Assembly (NCBI GenBank): GCA_050302475.1
Contig: JBNLBF010000005.1
Span: 84,397 to 148,396, forward strand
DNA: 64,000 nucleotides
Direction of reading: 5' to 3'
Source of the DNA: NORP23 sp050302475
GTDB taxonomy: Bacteria; Pseudomonadota; Alphaproteobacteria; Rhodobacterales; Rhodobacteraceae
The first letter of the stretch is position 1. Every line of letters begins with the position of its first letter. The position numbers and the translations under genes are program-made. Positions 23,276-31,696 of the stretch are shown piece after piece. A model generated the notes under the pieces. That model had not been told where the DNA came from, searched no databases, and saw nothing but the letters and a program-made list of their open reading frames with translations.

Positions 23276-23734
23276 ATGAAATTGAATGAACTGCGCGATA
23301 ATGAAGGCGCAACAAAATCCCGCAAACGTATCGGTCGTGGCCCCGGCTCCGGCAAAGGTAAAATGGGTGGCCGTGGTATCAAAGGTCAGAAATCCCGTTC
23401 GGGTGTAGCGATCAATGGCTACGAGGGTGGCCAGATGCCGCTCTACCAGCGTCTGCCGAAACGCGGCTTTAATGTGCCGAACCCAAAGAAACATGCGGTT
23501 ATCAACCTCGGCATTTTGCAGAAATTCATCGACGCGAAGAAAATCGACGCGAAGAAGCCGATCACCGAGGATACTCTGGTCGAATCCGGCCTCGTCCGTC
23601 GCAAGCTGGACGGTGTGCGTGTACTGGCCAAGGGTGAGCTGACCGCCAAAGTTGACCTGACCGTCACCGGCGCATCTAAATCTGCTGTCGAAGCCATTGA
23701 GAAGGCTGGCGGCAAGATCACACTGCCGGCATAA
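23276..23734 (+). CDS. rplO: 50S ribosomal protein L15
   Basis: L15 is a late-assembly 50S protein. The 152 residues begin MKLNELRDNEGATKSRKRIG with the Gly/Lys-rich arm RGPGSGKGKMGGRGIKGQKS and the motif GGQMPLYQRLPKRGF. AAAGGAGAG precedes the ATG. It is the first gene after cargo 3, with secY downstream as in the usual spc order. A GGGCAC/GTGCCC hairpin (23,765-23,781) lies in the 128-bp gap before secY. Confidence 0.98.
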   Translation: MKLNELRDNEGATKSRKRIGRGPGSGKGKMGGRGIKGQKSRSGVAINGYEGGQMPLYQRLPKRGFNVPNPKKHAVINLGILQKFIDAKKIDAKKPITEDTLVESGLVRRKLDGVRVLAKGELTAKVDLTVTGASKSAVEAIEKAGGKITLPA

Positions 23735-23862
23735 GCGACCCAATCGGCGCGAAAGCCTTGTGAGGGCACGTCCTGTGCCCTACATCAGACAAGTGAAATT
23801 ATTTTCGCGCCGCTGGCTCCCGTCAAAAACGGGTCGGCGGCGCACTGTTGGGAGGGCCTTTA

Positions 23863-25215
23863 ATGGCGTCAGCAGCGGAACAAATGGCAGCCAACCTCAG
23901 CTGGGGTTCCTTCGGCAAGGCCAAAGAGCTTCAACAACGTATCTGGTTCACGCTGGGTCTTCTGATCGTTTACCGGATCGGAACATTCATTCCCATCCCG
24001 GGAATCGATATGGGCCAGTTCCGGCAGTTCTTTGAACAGAACCAGGGTGGCGTGGGCGGAATGCTCAACATGTTCACTGGCGGGGCGATCGGAAATATGG
24101 CGATCTTCACGCTGGGGATCATGCCCTATATTTCGGCCTCGATCATCGTCCAGCTTCTGGCGTCGATGGTACCGCAGCTGGAACAGCTGAAGAAAGAAGG
24201 CGAGCAGGGCCGCAAAAAAATCAACCAATACACGCGCTACGGCACCGTATTGCTGGCGACTGTGCAATCCTACGCGATTGCTGTCGGGCTGGAGAGTCAG
24301 GGCCTCGCTTCCGATCCCGGACTGTTCTTCCGCGCCTCCGTGATGATCACGCTGGTCGGGGGAACAATGTTCCTGATGTGGCTGGGTGAGCAGATCACCG
24401 CCCGCGGTATCGGTAACGGGATCTCGCTGATCATTTATGTGGGTATCATCGCAGGTTTGCCGCGCGCATTGGCACAGTTCTTCGAATCCGGTCGGACGGG
24501 CGCCATTAGCCCCGGCATGATCATCGGGGTTCTGGTCATGGTCGTCGTGGTGATCGCCTTCATCGTGTTCGTTGAGCGAAGTTTGCGCAAAATCCATGTC
24601 CAGTATCCAAAACGTCAGGTTGGCAACAAGGTATATGGCGGCGAAAGCAGCCACCTGCCGATCAAGCTGAACCCGGCAGGCGTTATCCCGGCGATCTTCG
24701 CCTCGACCCTGTTGCTGTTGCCAACAACCCTGTCGGCGTTTGCCGGACCGGAAAGCTCCGGTTGGGTATCGACGCTGGCAGCCTATATGGGCCGCGGGCA
24801 GGCGCTCTATATGATCTTCTTTGCCGCGATGATCATCTTCTTCGCCTATTTCTACACCTTCAACGTCACCTTCAAGACCGAGGATGTCGCCGACAACCTC
24901 AAGAAACAGGGTGGCTTTGTGCCGGGCATCCGTCCCGGGGCCAAGACGGCGGAATATCTGGAATATGTGCTGAACCGTCTGCTGGCGGTCGGCGGTATCT
25001 ATCTGGCGGCGGTCTGCCTGTTGCCGGAATTCCTGATCGCACGCTCGTCCATCCCGTTCTACTTCGGTGGTACGTCCGTGCTGATCGTTGTGTCGGTGAC
25101 GATGGACACGATCAACCAGGTGCAATCGCATATGCTGGCGCACCAGTATGAAAGCCTGATCGAGAAATCCAAACTGCGCGGGAAAAACCGTGCGAAGGCA
25201 AGGGGACGTCGATGA
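23863..25215 (+). CDS. secY: Preprotein translocase subunit SecY
   Basis: SecY is the inner-membrane channel of the Sec pathway. The 450-residue protein has ten hydrophobic segments, the signature IPIPGIDMGQF after helix 1, GEQITARGIGNGISLIIYVG between helices 4 and 5, and the C-terminal SLIEKSKLRGKNRAKARGRR. The ATG at 23,863, with GGGAGGG 7-13 bases upstream, is preferred over an in-frame start at 23,848. The stop overlaps adk by four bases. Confidence 0.98.
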   Translation: MASAAEQMAANLSWGSFGKAKELQQRIWFTLGLLIVYRIGTFIPIPGIDMGQFRQFFEQNQGGVGGMLNMFTGGAIGNMAIFTLGIMPYISASIIVQLLASMVPQLEQLKKEGEQGRKKINQYTRYGTVLLATVQSYAIAVGLESQGLASDPGLFFRASVMITLVGGTMFLMWLGEQITARGIGNGISLIIYVGIIAGLPRALAQFFESGRTGAISPGMIIGVLVMVVVVIAFIVFVERSLRKIHVQYPKRQVGNKVYGGESSHLPIKLNPAGVIPAIFASTLLLLPTTLSAFAGPESSGWVSTLAAYMGRGQALYMIFFAAMIIFFAYFYTFNVTFKTEDVADNLKKQGGFVPGIRPGAKTAEYLEYVLNRLLAVGGIYLAAVCLLPEFLIARSSIPFYFGGTSVLIVVSVTMDTINQVQSHMLAHQYESLIEKSKLRGKNRAKARGRR

Positions 25216-25793
25216 ATATCATTCTGCTCGGGCCACCTGGCGCGGGGAAGGGGACACAGGCGGGACGTCTGGTTTCTGACCGGGGCATGGTGCAGCTGTC
25301 CACCGGGGACATGCTGCGCGCCGCCCGGACCTCGGGCACCGAAATGGGAAAGATCGTCGCTGATGTTATGGATCGCGGGGATCTTGTCACTGACGAGATC
25401 GTCATTGGCCTGATCCGCGAACAGCTGGAAAATGGCAAATCCGGTGGTGGATTTATCTTTGACGGCTTCCCGCGCACGCTGGAACAGGCTGACGCGCTGG
25501 GCGCACTGATGGATGAAATGGGCCTGACGCTTGATCATGTGATCGAGATGCAGGTGAATGACGATGTGCTGGTCGACCGTATCGTCGGTCGCGCTGAGGA
25601 GGCCCGCAAAGCCGGTCAGCCGGTCCGCGCCGATGATAACGAGGAAAGCTTGAAAGTGCGGCTGTTAGCCTACTACAAGCAGACCTCGCCATTGATCGGC
25701 TACTACTATGCCAAGGGCATGTTGGAGAGTGTCGATGGTCTCGGTGCCATTGACGAAGTTTCCGCCGAAATCGCGTCCGTTCTGGACGCTTAA
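25212..25793 (+). CDS. adk: Adenylate kinase, short-LID form
   Basis: Adk converts AMP and ATP into two ADP. The P-loop GPPGAGKGT (residues 7-15), the AMP-binding STGDMLR and FDGFPRT are intact. At 193 residues the LID domain is replaced by a short loop (RAEEARKAGQPVRADDNEES), without the four-cysteine zinc site, as usual in many alphaproteobacteria. Coupled to secY by a four-base overlap. Confidence 0.97.
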   Translation: MNIILLGPPGAGKGTQAGRLVSDRGMVQLSTGDMLRAARTSGTEMGKIVADVMDRGDLVTDEIVIGLIREQLENGKSGGGFIFDGFPRTLEQADALGALMDEMGLTLDHVIEMQVNDDVLVDRIVGRAEEARKAGQPVRADDNEESLKVRLLAYYKQTSPLIGYYYAKGMLESVDGLGAIDEVSAEIASVLDA

Positions 25794-25812
25794 CAAAGCC
25801 TGAATTAATGGG

Positions 25813-25840
25813 TTGACGAAGGGGCGGGGAATCCTATACT
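25813..25840 (+). promoter_or_regulatory. Promoter of the alpha operon (rpsM-rplQ)
   Basis: TTGACG (25,813-25,818) and TATACT (25,835-25,840) are separated by 16 bp, a near-consensus sigma70-type pair. It starts an unusually long leader of about 160 nt before rpsM. Confidence 0.75.
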
Positions 25841-25924
25841 CCGCCCACTTTCCGGATAGGAGAGTCGCTCGCATACGCTTTTCAAATATGGCGCGGGATA
25901 CTCGGCCCTATAACGGGGCAAAGG

Positions 25925-25951
25925 GCCCACCGAATTTGGTGGGCTTTAGTT
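25925..25951 (+). terminator. Hairpin in the rpsM leader, possible attenuator
   Basis: GCCCACC (25,925-25,931) pairs with GGTGGGC (25,938-25,944) around GAATTT, followed by TTTAGTTGT. Located between promoter and first gene, it could attenuate the alpha operon; the T-tract is broken, so read-through is expected. Confidence 0.5.
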
Positions 25952-26006
25952 GTGAAAAAAGGTTCTGGAACTACGGAACCGCAAACGAGAGAATTGGAGG
26001 CCAGAT

Positions 26007-26375
26007 TTGGCACGTATTGCTGGGGTTAACATCCCGACCAACAAACGGGCGGTGATTGCCCTTACTTATATCCACGGTATCGGAAACCATTCCGCCAAGC
26101 AGATCCTCGAAGCCACGGGCATCGACGATACGCGCCGTGTTAACGAATTGTCGGATGCTGAAGTTTTGGCCATCCGCGAACATATCGACGCGAATTACAC
26201 CGTTGAAGGTGACCGCCGTCGTGAAGTTCAGATGAATATCAAGCGACTGATGGACCTGGGTTGCTATCGCGGCCTGCGTCATCGTCGTGGTCTGCCGGTT
26301 CGCGGTCAGCGCACCAGCACCAACGCCCGCACCCGTAAGGGTAAAGCCGTCGCCATCGCCGGCAAAAAGAAATAA
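26007..26375 (+). CDS. rpsM: 30S ribosomal protein S13 (TTG start)
   Basis: S13 contacts tRNA and the 50S subunit from the 30S head. The 122-residue protein begins (M)ARIAGVNIPTNKRAVIALTY and ends with GLPVRGQRTSTNARTRKGKA and a basic tail. The start codon is TTG: GGAGG lies six bases before it and no ATG or GTG lies in frame between it and the ARIAGVN motif. This is unusual for a highly expressed ribosomal protein. First gene of the alpha segment; rpmJ, which precedes rpsM in many other bacteria, is absent. Confidence 0.96.
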   Translation: MARIAGVNIPTNKRAVIALTYIHGIGNHSAKQILEATGIDDTRRVNELSDAEVLAIREHIDANYTVEGDRRREVQMNIKRLMDLGCYRGLRHRRGLPVRGQRTSTNARTRKGKAVAIAGKKK

Positions 26376-26389
26376 GGAGGGCTTGAACC

Positions 26390-26779
26390 ATGGCACGTGA
26401 AAAAGTTCGCACGAAGAAAAAGGTCAAAAAGAATATCACCACGGGTGTTGCCCACGTGAATTCTTCCTTCAACAACACCAAAATCCTGATCTCTGACGCG
26501 CAGGGCAACGCCATTTCCTGGTCGTCCGCTGGCACGATGGGTTTCAAGGGTTCGCGGAAATCCACCCCGTATGCTGCACAGATGGCTGCTGAAGACGCAG
26601 GCAAAAAAGCGCAGGAACATGGGATGAAGACGCTGGAAGTCGAAGTGCAGGGTCCGGGTTCGGGCCGTGAGTCCGCGCTGCGCGCGCTGGCTGCACTGGG
26701 CCTCAACATCACGTCGATCCGCGACGTGACCCCGATGGCGCATAACGGCTGCCGTCCGCCGAAGCGTCGTCGCGTCTAA
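26390..26779 (+). CDS. rpsK: 30S ribosomal protein S11
   Basis: S11 forms part of the 30S platform at the mRNA exit. The 129 residues contain TTGVAHVNSSFNNTKILISD and the conserved GSGRESALRALAALGLNITS with the basic ending GCRPPKRRRV. AAGGAGG precedes the ATG by about nine bases. A GC-rich hairpin lies between it and rpoA. Confidence 0.98.
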   Translation: MAREKVRTKKKVKKNITTGVAHVNSSFNNTKILISDAQGNAISWSSAGTMGFKGSRKSTPYAAQMAAEDAGKKAQEHGMKTLEVEVQGPGSGRESALRALAALGLNITSIRDVTPMAHNGCRPPKRRRV

Positions 26780-26797
26780 AACGGTTTTTGATTATGG

Positions 26798-26828
26798 TCC
26801 GCGCCCGGTCATTTTCCGGGCGTGGACT
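26798..26828 (+). other. Hairpin between rpsK and rpoA
   Basis: GTCCGCGCCCGG pairs with CCGGGCGTGGAC across TCATTTT, one G-U pair included. There is no T-run, so it is more likely a processing or stabilising structure than a terminator; it could adjust rpoA levels against the ribosomal proteins. Confidence 0.45.
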
Positions 26829-26893
26829 TTCGCACTTTCACCTCGGGCGTTCCCGGACCGGATCCAGTCGGGAACAAGTATGGAGGCCATAAT

Positions 26894-27910
26894 ATGATCC
26901 ATAAGAATTGGCAGGAACTCATCCGCCCAACGTCCCTTGACATCAAGCCGGGTGCAGACAGCCTGCGCACCGCTACCGTGGTTGCAGAACCGCTGGAACG
27001 CGGCTTTGGCCTGACGCTCGGGAACGCACTGCGTCGTGTTCTTTTGTCCTCGCTTCAGGGGGCTGCGATCACGTCGGTGCAGATCGACAATGTTCTGCAT
27101 GAATTCTCGTCCGTTGCGGGTGTGCGCGAAGATGTCACCGACATCGTTCTGAACCTCAAAGGCGTCGCGATTGCGATGGAGGTTGAGGGTCCGAAAAAAG
27201 TTGCTGTTTCCGCAACCGGCCCGGGTGTTGTGACCGCAGGTGATATTGCCGAAACGGCTGGGATCACGGTCCTGAACAAAGACCACGTGATCTGCCACCT
27301 CGATGATGGCGCGAACCTCTACATGGAACTGACGGTTGAGACCGGCAAAGGCTATGTCGCGGCGGACAAGAACCGCCCCGAGGATGCGCCGATCGGCCTG
27401 ATCTCGGTCGATGCGCTCTACTCGCCGGTCAAGAAAGTGTCTTACAAAGTTGAACCGACCCGTGAAGGTCAGGTTCTAGACTATGACAAGCTGACATTGT
27501 CGATTGAAACCGACGGGTCGATCTCGCCGGAAGATTCTGTCGCATTCGCGGCACGCATTCTGCAGGATCAGCTTTCGATCTTCGTCAATTTCGACGAACC
27601 CGAAGCCGCTGGCCGTCAGGACGACGAGGACGATCTGGAATTCAACCCGCTGCTGCTGAAGAAAGTGGACGAGTTGGAATTGTCTGTCCGCTCGGCAAAT
27701 TGCCTGAAGAACGACAATATCGTTTATATCGGCGATCTGATCCAGAAAACCGAAGCCGAGATGCTGCGCACCCCGAACTTCGGCCGTAAATCTTTGAACG
27801 AAATCAAAGAAGTGCTGACCGGCATGGGCTTGCATCTGGGTATGGACATCGTCGATTGGCCGCCTGAAAACATCGAAGAGATCGCGAAGAAATTCGAAGA
27901 TCACTTCTAA
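26894..27910 (+). CDS. rpoA: RNA polymerase alpha subunit
   Basis: RpoA dimerises to start polymerase assembly. The 338 residues show the N-terminal assembly domain (PLERGFGLTLGNALRRVLLS), a linker, and the C-terminal DNA-binding domain (VDELELSVRSANCLKNDNIV, NFGRKSLNEIKEVL). An open frame from 26,822 is rejected because it would begin in the hairpin; TGGAGG lies seven bases before ATG 26,894. Confidence 0.98.
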   Translation: MIHKNWQELIRPTSLDIKPGADSLRTATVVAEPLERGFGLTLGNALRRVLLSSLQGAAITSVQIDNVLHEFSSVAGVREDVTDIVLNLKGVAIAMEVEGPKKVAVSATGPGVVTAGDIAETAGITVLNKDHVICHLDDGANLYMELTVETGKGYVAADKNRPEDAPIGLISVDALYSPVKKVSYKVEPTREGQVLDYDKLTLSIETDGSISPEDSVAFAARILQDQLSIFVNFDEPEAAGRQDDEDDLEFNPLLLKKVDELELSVRSANCLKNDNIVYIGDLIQKTEAEMLRTPNFGRKSLNEIKEVLTGMGLHLGMDIVDWPPENIEEIAKKFEDHF

Positions 27911-28042
27911 GATCTGCGGGGCGGTTCACGCCGCCCCCGAAATGCCCGGATCTGCCGGGGAACATCTGGGCAATCCCGCCCCAAGGAGATGCGGTTCACA
28001 CGCAAATGGCCGCCAGACAAAGTATAAAGAAGGAATTAACCG

Positions 28043-28468
28043 ATGCGTCATGGTAACGGATACCGCAAACTAAACCGCACACACGAGCACCGCAAAGCGA
28101 TGTTCGCGAACATGGTCTGCTCGCTGGTCGAGCATGAACAGATCAAAACCACGCTGCCCAAAGCCAAAGAGCTGAAGCGCATCATTGATAAAATGATCAC
28201 GCTCGGCAAAAAAGGCGACCTGCATTCCCGCCGCATCGCGCAGAGCCGGATGAAGCAGGAAGAGGCCGTGAAGAAACTTTTCGACGTCCTTGGCCCGCGC
28301 TACGCCGAACGTCAGGGTGGTTACACCCGCGTTCTGAAAGCTGGCTTCCGCTATGGCGACATGGCCCCGATGGCCATCATCGAACTGGTGGATCGTGATG
28401 TCGACGCCAAAGGCGCAGCTGACAAAGCCCGCGTTGCCGAAGAAGAAGCGGCGGCGCTGGAGGAATAA
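28043..28468 (+). CDS. rplQ: 50S ribosomal protein L17
   Basis: L17 lies near the tunnel exit. The 141 residues begin MRHGNGYRKLNRTHEHRKAM and have the core ELKRIIDKMITLGKKGDLHS, with an acidic Ala/Glu tail of about 15 residues. AAGGAA precedes the ATG. The 132-bp gap after rpoA contains a GGGGCGG/CCGCCCC hairpin (about 27,917-27,936). Confidence 0.98.
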   Translation: MRHGNGYRKLNRTHEHRKAMFANMVCSLVEHEQIKTTLPKAKELKRIIDKMITLGKKGDLHSRRIAQSRMKQEEAVKKLFDVLGPRYAERQGGYTRVLKAGFRYGDMAPMAIIELVDRDVDAKGAADKARVAEEEAAALEE

Positions 28469-28490
28469 TCTTCCGAACATCTGATTATGA

Positions 28491-28519
28491 CGGCCCGGCG
28501 ATTGTCGGGCCGTTTTCGT
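28491..28519 (+). terminator. Terminator of the alpha operon
   Basis: CGGCCCG (28,491-28,497) pairs with CGGGCCG (28,506-28,512) and is followed by TTTTCGTTT. It ends the ribosomal supercluster. Confidence 0.8.
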
Positions 28520-28658
28520 TTGGGCTGTGGGGAGAGAAACGTACCCCCTTCAACCCGATATTAACCATTCCACGCTATAACCCTGCGCTGTCAGGCCGGA
28601 CTTGAAACGTCCATTGGGGTTATTCGCGCCGGGCAGTAAACTACCAATCACTTCGCTT

Positions 28659-28777
28659 GTCCGACTGCGGTCGCCAAGTCAGAGATGGGAGCCGCTTCAC
28701 CTGAAGTCGGACGCCCAGCGCGAAAACCTTTCGCCAAGTGTGATCTTCAAACCCCGAAGATCAGAGCCAGAGGGTTT
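28659..28777 (+). ncRNA. Candidate structured RNA with pseudoknot
   Basis: GTCCGACT (28,659-28,666) pairs with AGTCGGAC (28,705-28,712), with an inner GCGG/CCGC helix. Downstream TGATCTTC (28,741-28,748) pairs with GAAGATCA (28,756-28,763), and its loop AAACCC (28,749-28,754) can pair with GGGTTT (28,772-28,777), giving an H-type pseudoknot. TCGCCAAGT occurs at 28,671 and 28,731, exactly 60 bp apart. No family was recognised and the strand is assumed. The rest of the gap (28,520-29,059) holds no supportable gene. Confidence 0.3.
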
Positions 28778-29024
28778 GGCAACCTCCTCCGAGATATTCG
28801 CGAAATTCAGGTGCTGTCCTCGGCAGACGCCTCTTTTTTCGTGCCTTTTTCAGTGAACGCTCCTGCCCGGGATCAAGGCGACAGCCGCCGGGCGAACGCC
28901 TGCCCGTCCCGGAGGGCTGGCACTCGCATTTAGCACCAAAACAAACACCGAGGCGCAGCTAATGGCACGAAGGGTCAGGCGCGACAGGCGGGAGGCCCTT
29001 TCTCTCGCCACAAGCTTTCGCTAA

Positions 29025-29042
29025 GAAAGTCGAAAGACTTTC
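29025..29042 (+). other. Hairpin just before the hydrolase gene
   Basis: GAAAGTC-GAAA-GACTTTC is a 7-bp stem with a GAAA tetraloop, ending 17 bases before the ATG at 29,060, where no ribosome-binding site is visible. It may influence translation start or mark the end of an upstream RNA. Confidence 0.4.
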
Positions 29043-29059
29043 GGATATATTTGCTGCTC

Positions 29060-30262
29060 ATGACCAAACCCGCCCAGTCCGTTAAGAAACGCCACGTCTT
29101 TTACGTGCCCGGCTATGACCCGATGCCACCGCGCCGCTATCGCGAGCTGTACCGGACCGAGGGACAGAAGCAGGCAGCGATCTCGGGCTATGACATAACG
29201 ATCAAAGGATCGACAGGGCAGGGCGCGCGGTATCACTGGACTGTGGAAACGACCGCTGAAGGCCAGCAGACCGACGCAAGGGTCGAATTCCTGCTTTGGA
29301 ATGACATCGTCTTCGCCTCGATGGATAACACCATACTCGAAACCTATTGGCTGTTGGCCAAAACGCTATGGCTCTATGTCAGCGCCGGGACGCTGCGGTC
29401 TCTCTACCGGTTGCGCCGCGCACCGATTATCGCGGCGCTATATCCGGCGGTGGTACTGATTGCTCAGATCCTGTTTTCCGCAGGGATCGGGACTGCGTTT
29501 GGCACACTGATTGGCGGCTGGATCGGATGGCTGGTCGGGATCGCGATCTTCTGCCTCGGCCTCGTCATTTTCCGTCGTCTGGATAAACGGTTCTTCGCTT
29601 ATTACCTTCTCCATGATTTTGCCTTCTGGGCACAGGCGCGGGGCGAGATGCCCGCGCCTCTCCAGTCCCGCGTCGGTGATTTCGTGGAGCGGATCGAAGA
29701 AGCGCTCGATAGTGACGCGGATGAGGTTCTGCTGGTCGGCCATTCCTCCGGCGCGCATCTGGCGGTGATGCTGGCGGCCGAGGTCCTGCGCCGTCGCCCG
29801 AGCGCGCCCAAGCTGGCACTCTTATCACTGGGGCAGGCAATCCCCGTGACGTCATTCCTGCCCGACGCCTGGGATCTGCGTCGCGATCTACAGCAGGTGG
29901 CAGCCCGCGCCGATTGTATGTGGCTGGATGTCTCCGCCCCCGGTGACGGGGCTTGTTTTGCCCTGACCGACCCTGTCAGTGTCAGTGGCGTCGCCCCTGA
30001 TCCGCAACATGGACCGATGGTGATTTCAGCAGCGTTTACGCATACGCTGTCGGCGGAAACCAAGAAGGCGACCAAATGGAAATTCTTCCGCCGTCATATC
30101 CAGTATCTTTGCGCATTCGACTATCCGAATGAATATGATTATTTTCTGGTGACCGCCGGTCCGCAGACGCTGCGCGAACGCTTCGCACAGCGGAAATCCA
30201 CGCCCTCCATGGTGGCGGAAAATCACTCGCCTTTTACCAACACGGAACCCGCGCGTGCCTAG
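29060..30262 (+). CDS. Alpha/beta-hydrolase-like membrane protein
   Basis: A 400-residue protein. The N-terminal part starts HVFYVPGYDPMPPRRYRELY; two or three hydrophobic segments follow at about residues 90-180, and the C-terminal part has a GHSSG nucleophile elbow (VLLVGHSSGAHLAVML), as in serine hydrolases of the alpha/beta fold. An esterase or lipase role at the inner membrane is likely; the substrate is unknown. A TTG at 29,051 is a possible alternative start. It overlaps the P450 gene by 8 bases, so they form one unit. Confidence 0.75.
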   Translation: MTKPAQSVKKRHVFYVPGYDPMPPRRYRELYRTEGQKQAAISGYDITIKGSTGQGARYHWTVETTAEGQQTDARVEFLLWNDIVFASMDNTILETYWLLAKTLWLYVSAGTLRSLYRLRRAPIIAALYPAVVLIAQILFSAGIGTAFGTLIGGWIGWLVGIAIFCLGLVIFRRLDKRFFAYYLLHDFAFWAQARGEMPAPLQSRVGDFVERIEEALDSDADEVLLVGHSSGAHLAVMLAAEVLRRRPSAPKLALLSLGQAIPVTSFLPDAWDLRRDLQQVAARADCMWLDVSAPGDGACFALTDPVSVSGVAPDPQHGPMVISAAFTHTLSAETKKATKWKFFRRHIQYLCAFDYPNEYDYFLVTAGPQTLRERFAQRKSTPSMVAENHSPFTNTEPARA

Positions 30263-31613
30263 ACGCGCCCCCAAACCGCCCTCGCGCCCAGAGGATGCCG
30301 GGTGGTTCCAGCGTATCCGCTTGTTTCGCGAGGACATGTTTTCGTCGCAGCCTGATCGGCTCTACCGCGCGTGGATGGCGGAAATGCGTGGACCGCTTTA
30401 CCGTTCTTTCCTGATCAATGATCCGGCGCTGGTGCGCCGCGTGTTGGTGGGGGAACCGGATAAGTTCCCGAAATCCTCGATCATCCACGACACATTGCGT
30501 GGCCTGCTGGGCGAGTCGGTCTTTGTCACCAACGGTGCGGTCTGGAAACACCAGCGCCGCATCATCGACCCGGCGTTCGAGGGCAGCGCCAAGGCCAGTT
30601 TCCCCGCCATGCTCGCCGCCGGACAAGACGCCGTCGCGCGGTTGGCGGAAGGAGAGGTGGAGATGGAGTACGAGGCTTCGTACCTCGCCGCCGACATCAT
30701 CTTTCGCACATTGTTTTCGATCCCGATTACCTCGGATATCGCTGACCGCACGTTCGCGGCGTTTCGCGCCTATCAGCGCGCACAACCTTTGTGGAACCTC
30801 CCCGGCCTGTTGCGATTGCCGCGCTGGGTCCCGCGGTTCCCCTCTCGGGCCTCGCGACAGGCCGCGAGTGATATACGGCGCTTGCTGACGGAACTGGTGG
30901 ACGCCCGCGCGGCGGAGATTGCCGCCGGGACCGCGCCCGACGATCTGGCGACGCGCATCATGACCATGGCGGACCCGGAATCGGGGCAGCGTTTCACGCC
31001 TGCGGAAATGGTCGATCAGGTGGCGATCTTCTTTCTGGCGGGGCACGAGACCTCAGCCAGCGCGCTCGCCTGGGGGCTATACTTGTTGGCCGACAATCCC
31101 GCCGTGCAGACACAGGTCGCGGCGGAGGTTGCTGCGCTACCGGTTGCGCCCCGTTTCAGCGACCTCTCGAAGCTCGCTTTCACGCGCGATGTTTTCCGCG
31201 AGACGCTGCGCCTGTTCCCGCCTGTCCCGATGATGGTGCGCGAATCCGCCGAAGCCACCGCGTTTCGCGACCGCAAGGTCCCGCGCCGCTCGCTGGCCAT
31301 CCTGTCGCCGTGGCATCTGCACCGGCACGAACGGCTTTGGGATGCGCCGGACGATTTCGATCCCGATCGCTGGAGCACCGAGAATGGCAAGAAATGCCAG
31401 CGGGAGGCTTACATCCCGTTCTCCGCCGGTCCCCGTGTCTGTACCGGGGCAGGATTCGCGATGGCCGAGGGGGTGCTGATGCTGGCGCTGCTGGTCCGCG
31501 CTTTCCGATTTGAAACAACGGTGGAGCCGATCCCGGTGGCGCATCTGACAGTGCGGGCGAAAGAGGGGATCACCCTGCGGCTGACTCGGCGGGATCAGAC
31601 TGGTCAGACCTGA
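30255..31613 (+). CDS. Cytochrome P450
   Basis: A 452-residue soluble bacterial P450, a heme monooxygenase. The I-helix oxygen-binding motif is AGHETSASALAW, the K-helix ExxR is ETLRLFPPVPM, and the heme loop FSAGPRVCTG places the thiolate ligand at Cys396. The GTG start overlaps the end of the hydrolase gene and lacks a strong ribosome-binding site, so coupling is likely. No ferredoxin/reductase partner is adjacent; the 7Fe ferredoxin at 40,032 is too distant to assign. The substrate is unknown. Confidence 0.93.
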   Translation: MPRRAPKPPSRPEDAGWFQRIRLFREDMFSSQPDRLYRAWMAEMRGPLYRSFLINDPALVRRVLVGEPDKFPKSSIIHDTLRGLLGESVFVTNGAVWKHQRRIIDPAFEGSAKASFPAMLAAGQDAVARLAEGEVEMEYEASYLAADIIFRTLFSIPITSDIADRTFAAFRAYQRAQPLWNLPGLLRLPRWVPRFPSRASRQAASDIRRLLTELVDARAAEIAAGTAPDDLATRIMTMADPESGQRFTPAEMVDQVAIFFLAGHETSASALAWGLYLLADNPAVQTQVAAEVAALPVAPRFSDLSKLAFTRDVFRETLRLFPPVPMMVRESAEATAFRDRKVPRRSLAILSPWHLHRHERLWDAPDDFDPDRWSTENGKKCQREAYIPFSAGPRVCTGAGFAMAEGVLMLALLVRAFRFETTVEPIPVAHLTVRAKEGITLRLTRRDQTGQT

Positions 31614-31696
31614 CGATTGCCGATCCCGCCGCTGATCCAGCGACCATGACGAGCCGGGGTCACGTCCAACCGCAACGGACGGGAGCGCCCTAAGGT

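Noticed and set aside
23869..25143. 424-codon open frame opposite secY
   Set aside because: It is the mirror of a certain secY gene; the product is low-complexity, rich in His, Asp and Arg, with no recognisable domain.
28602..28933. Short open frames in the gap after rplQ
   Set aside because: No ribosome-binding sites, no recognisable domains, and the region is better explained by RNA-like stems.
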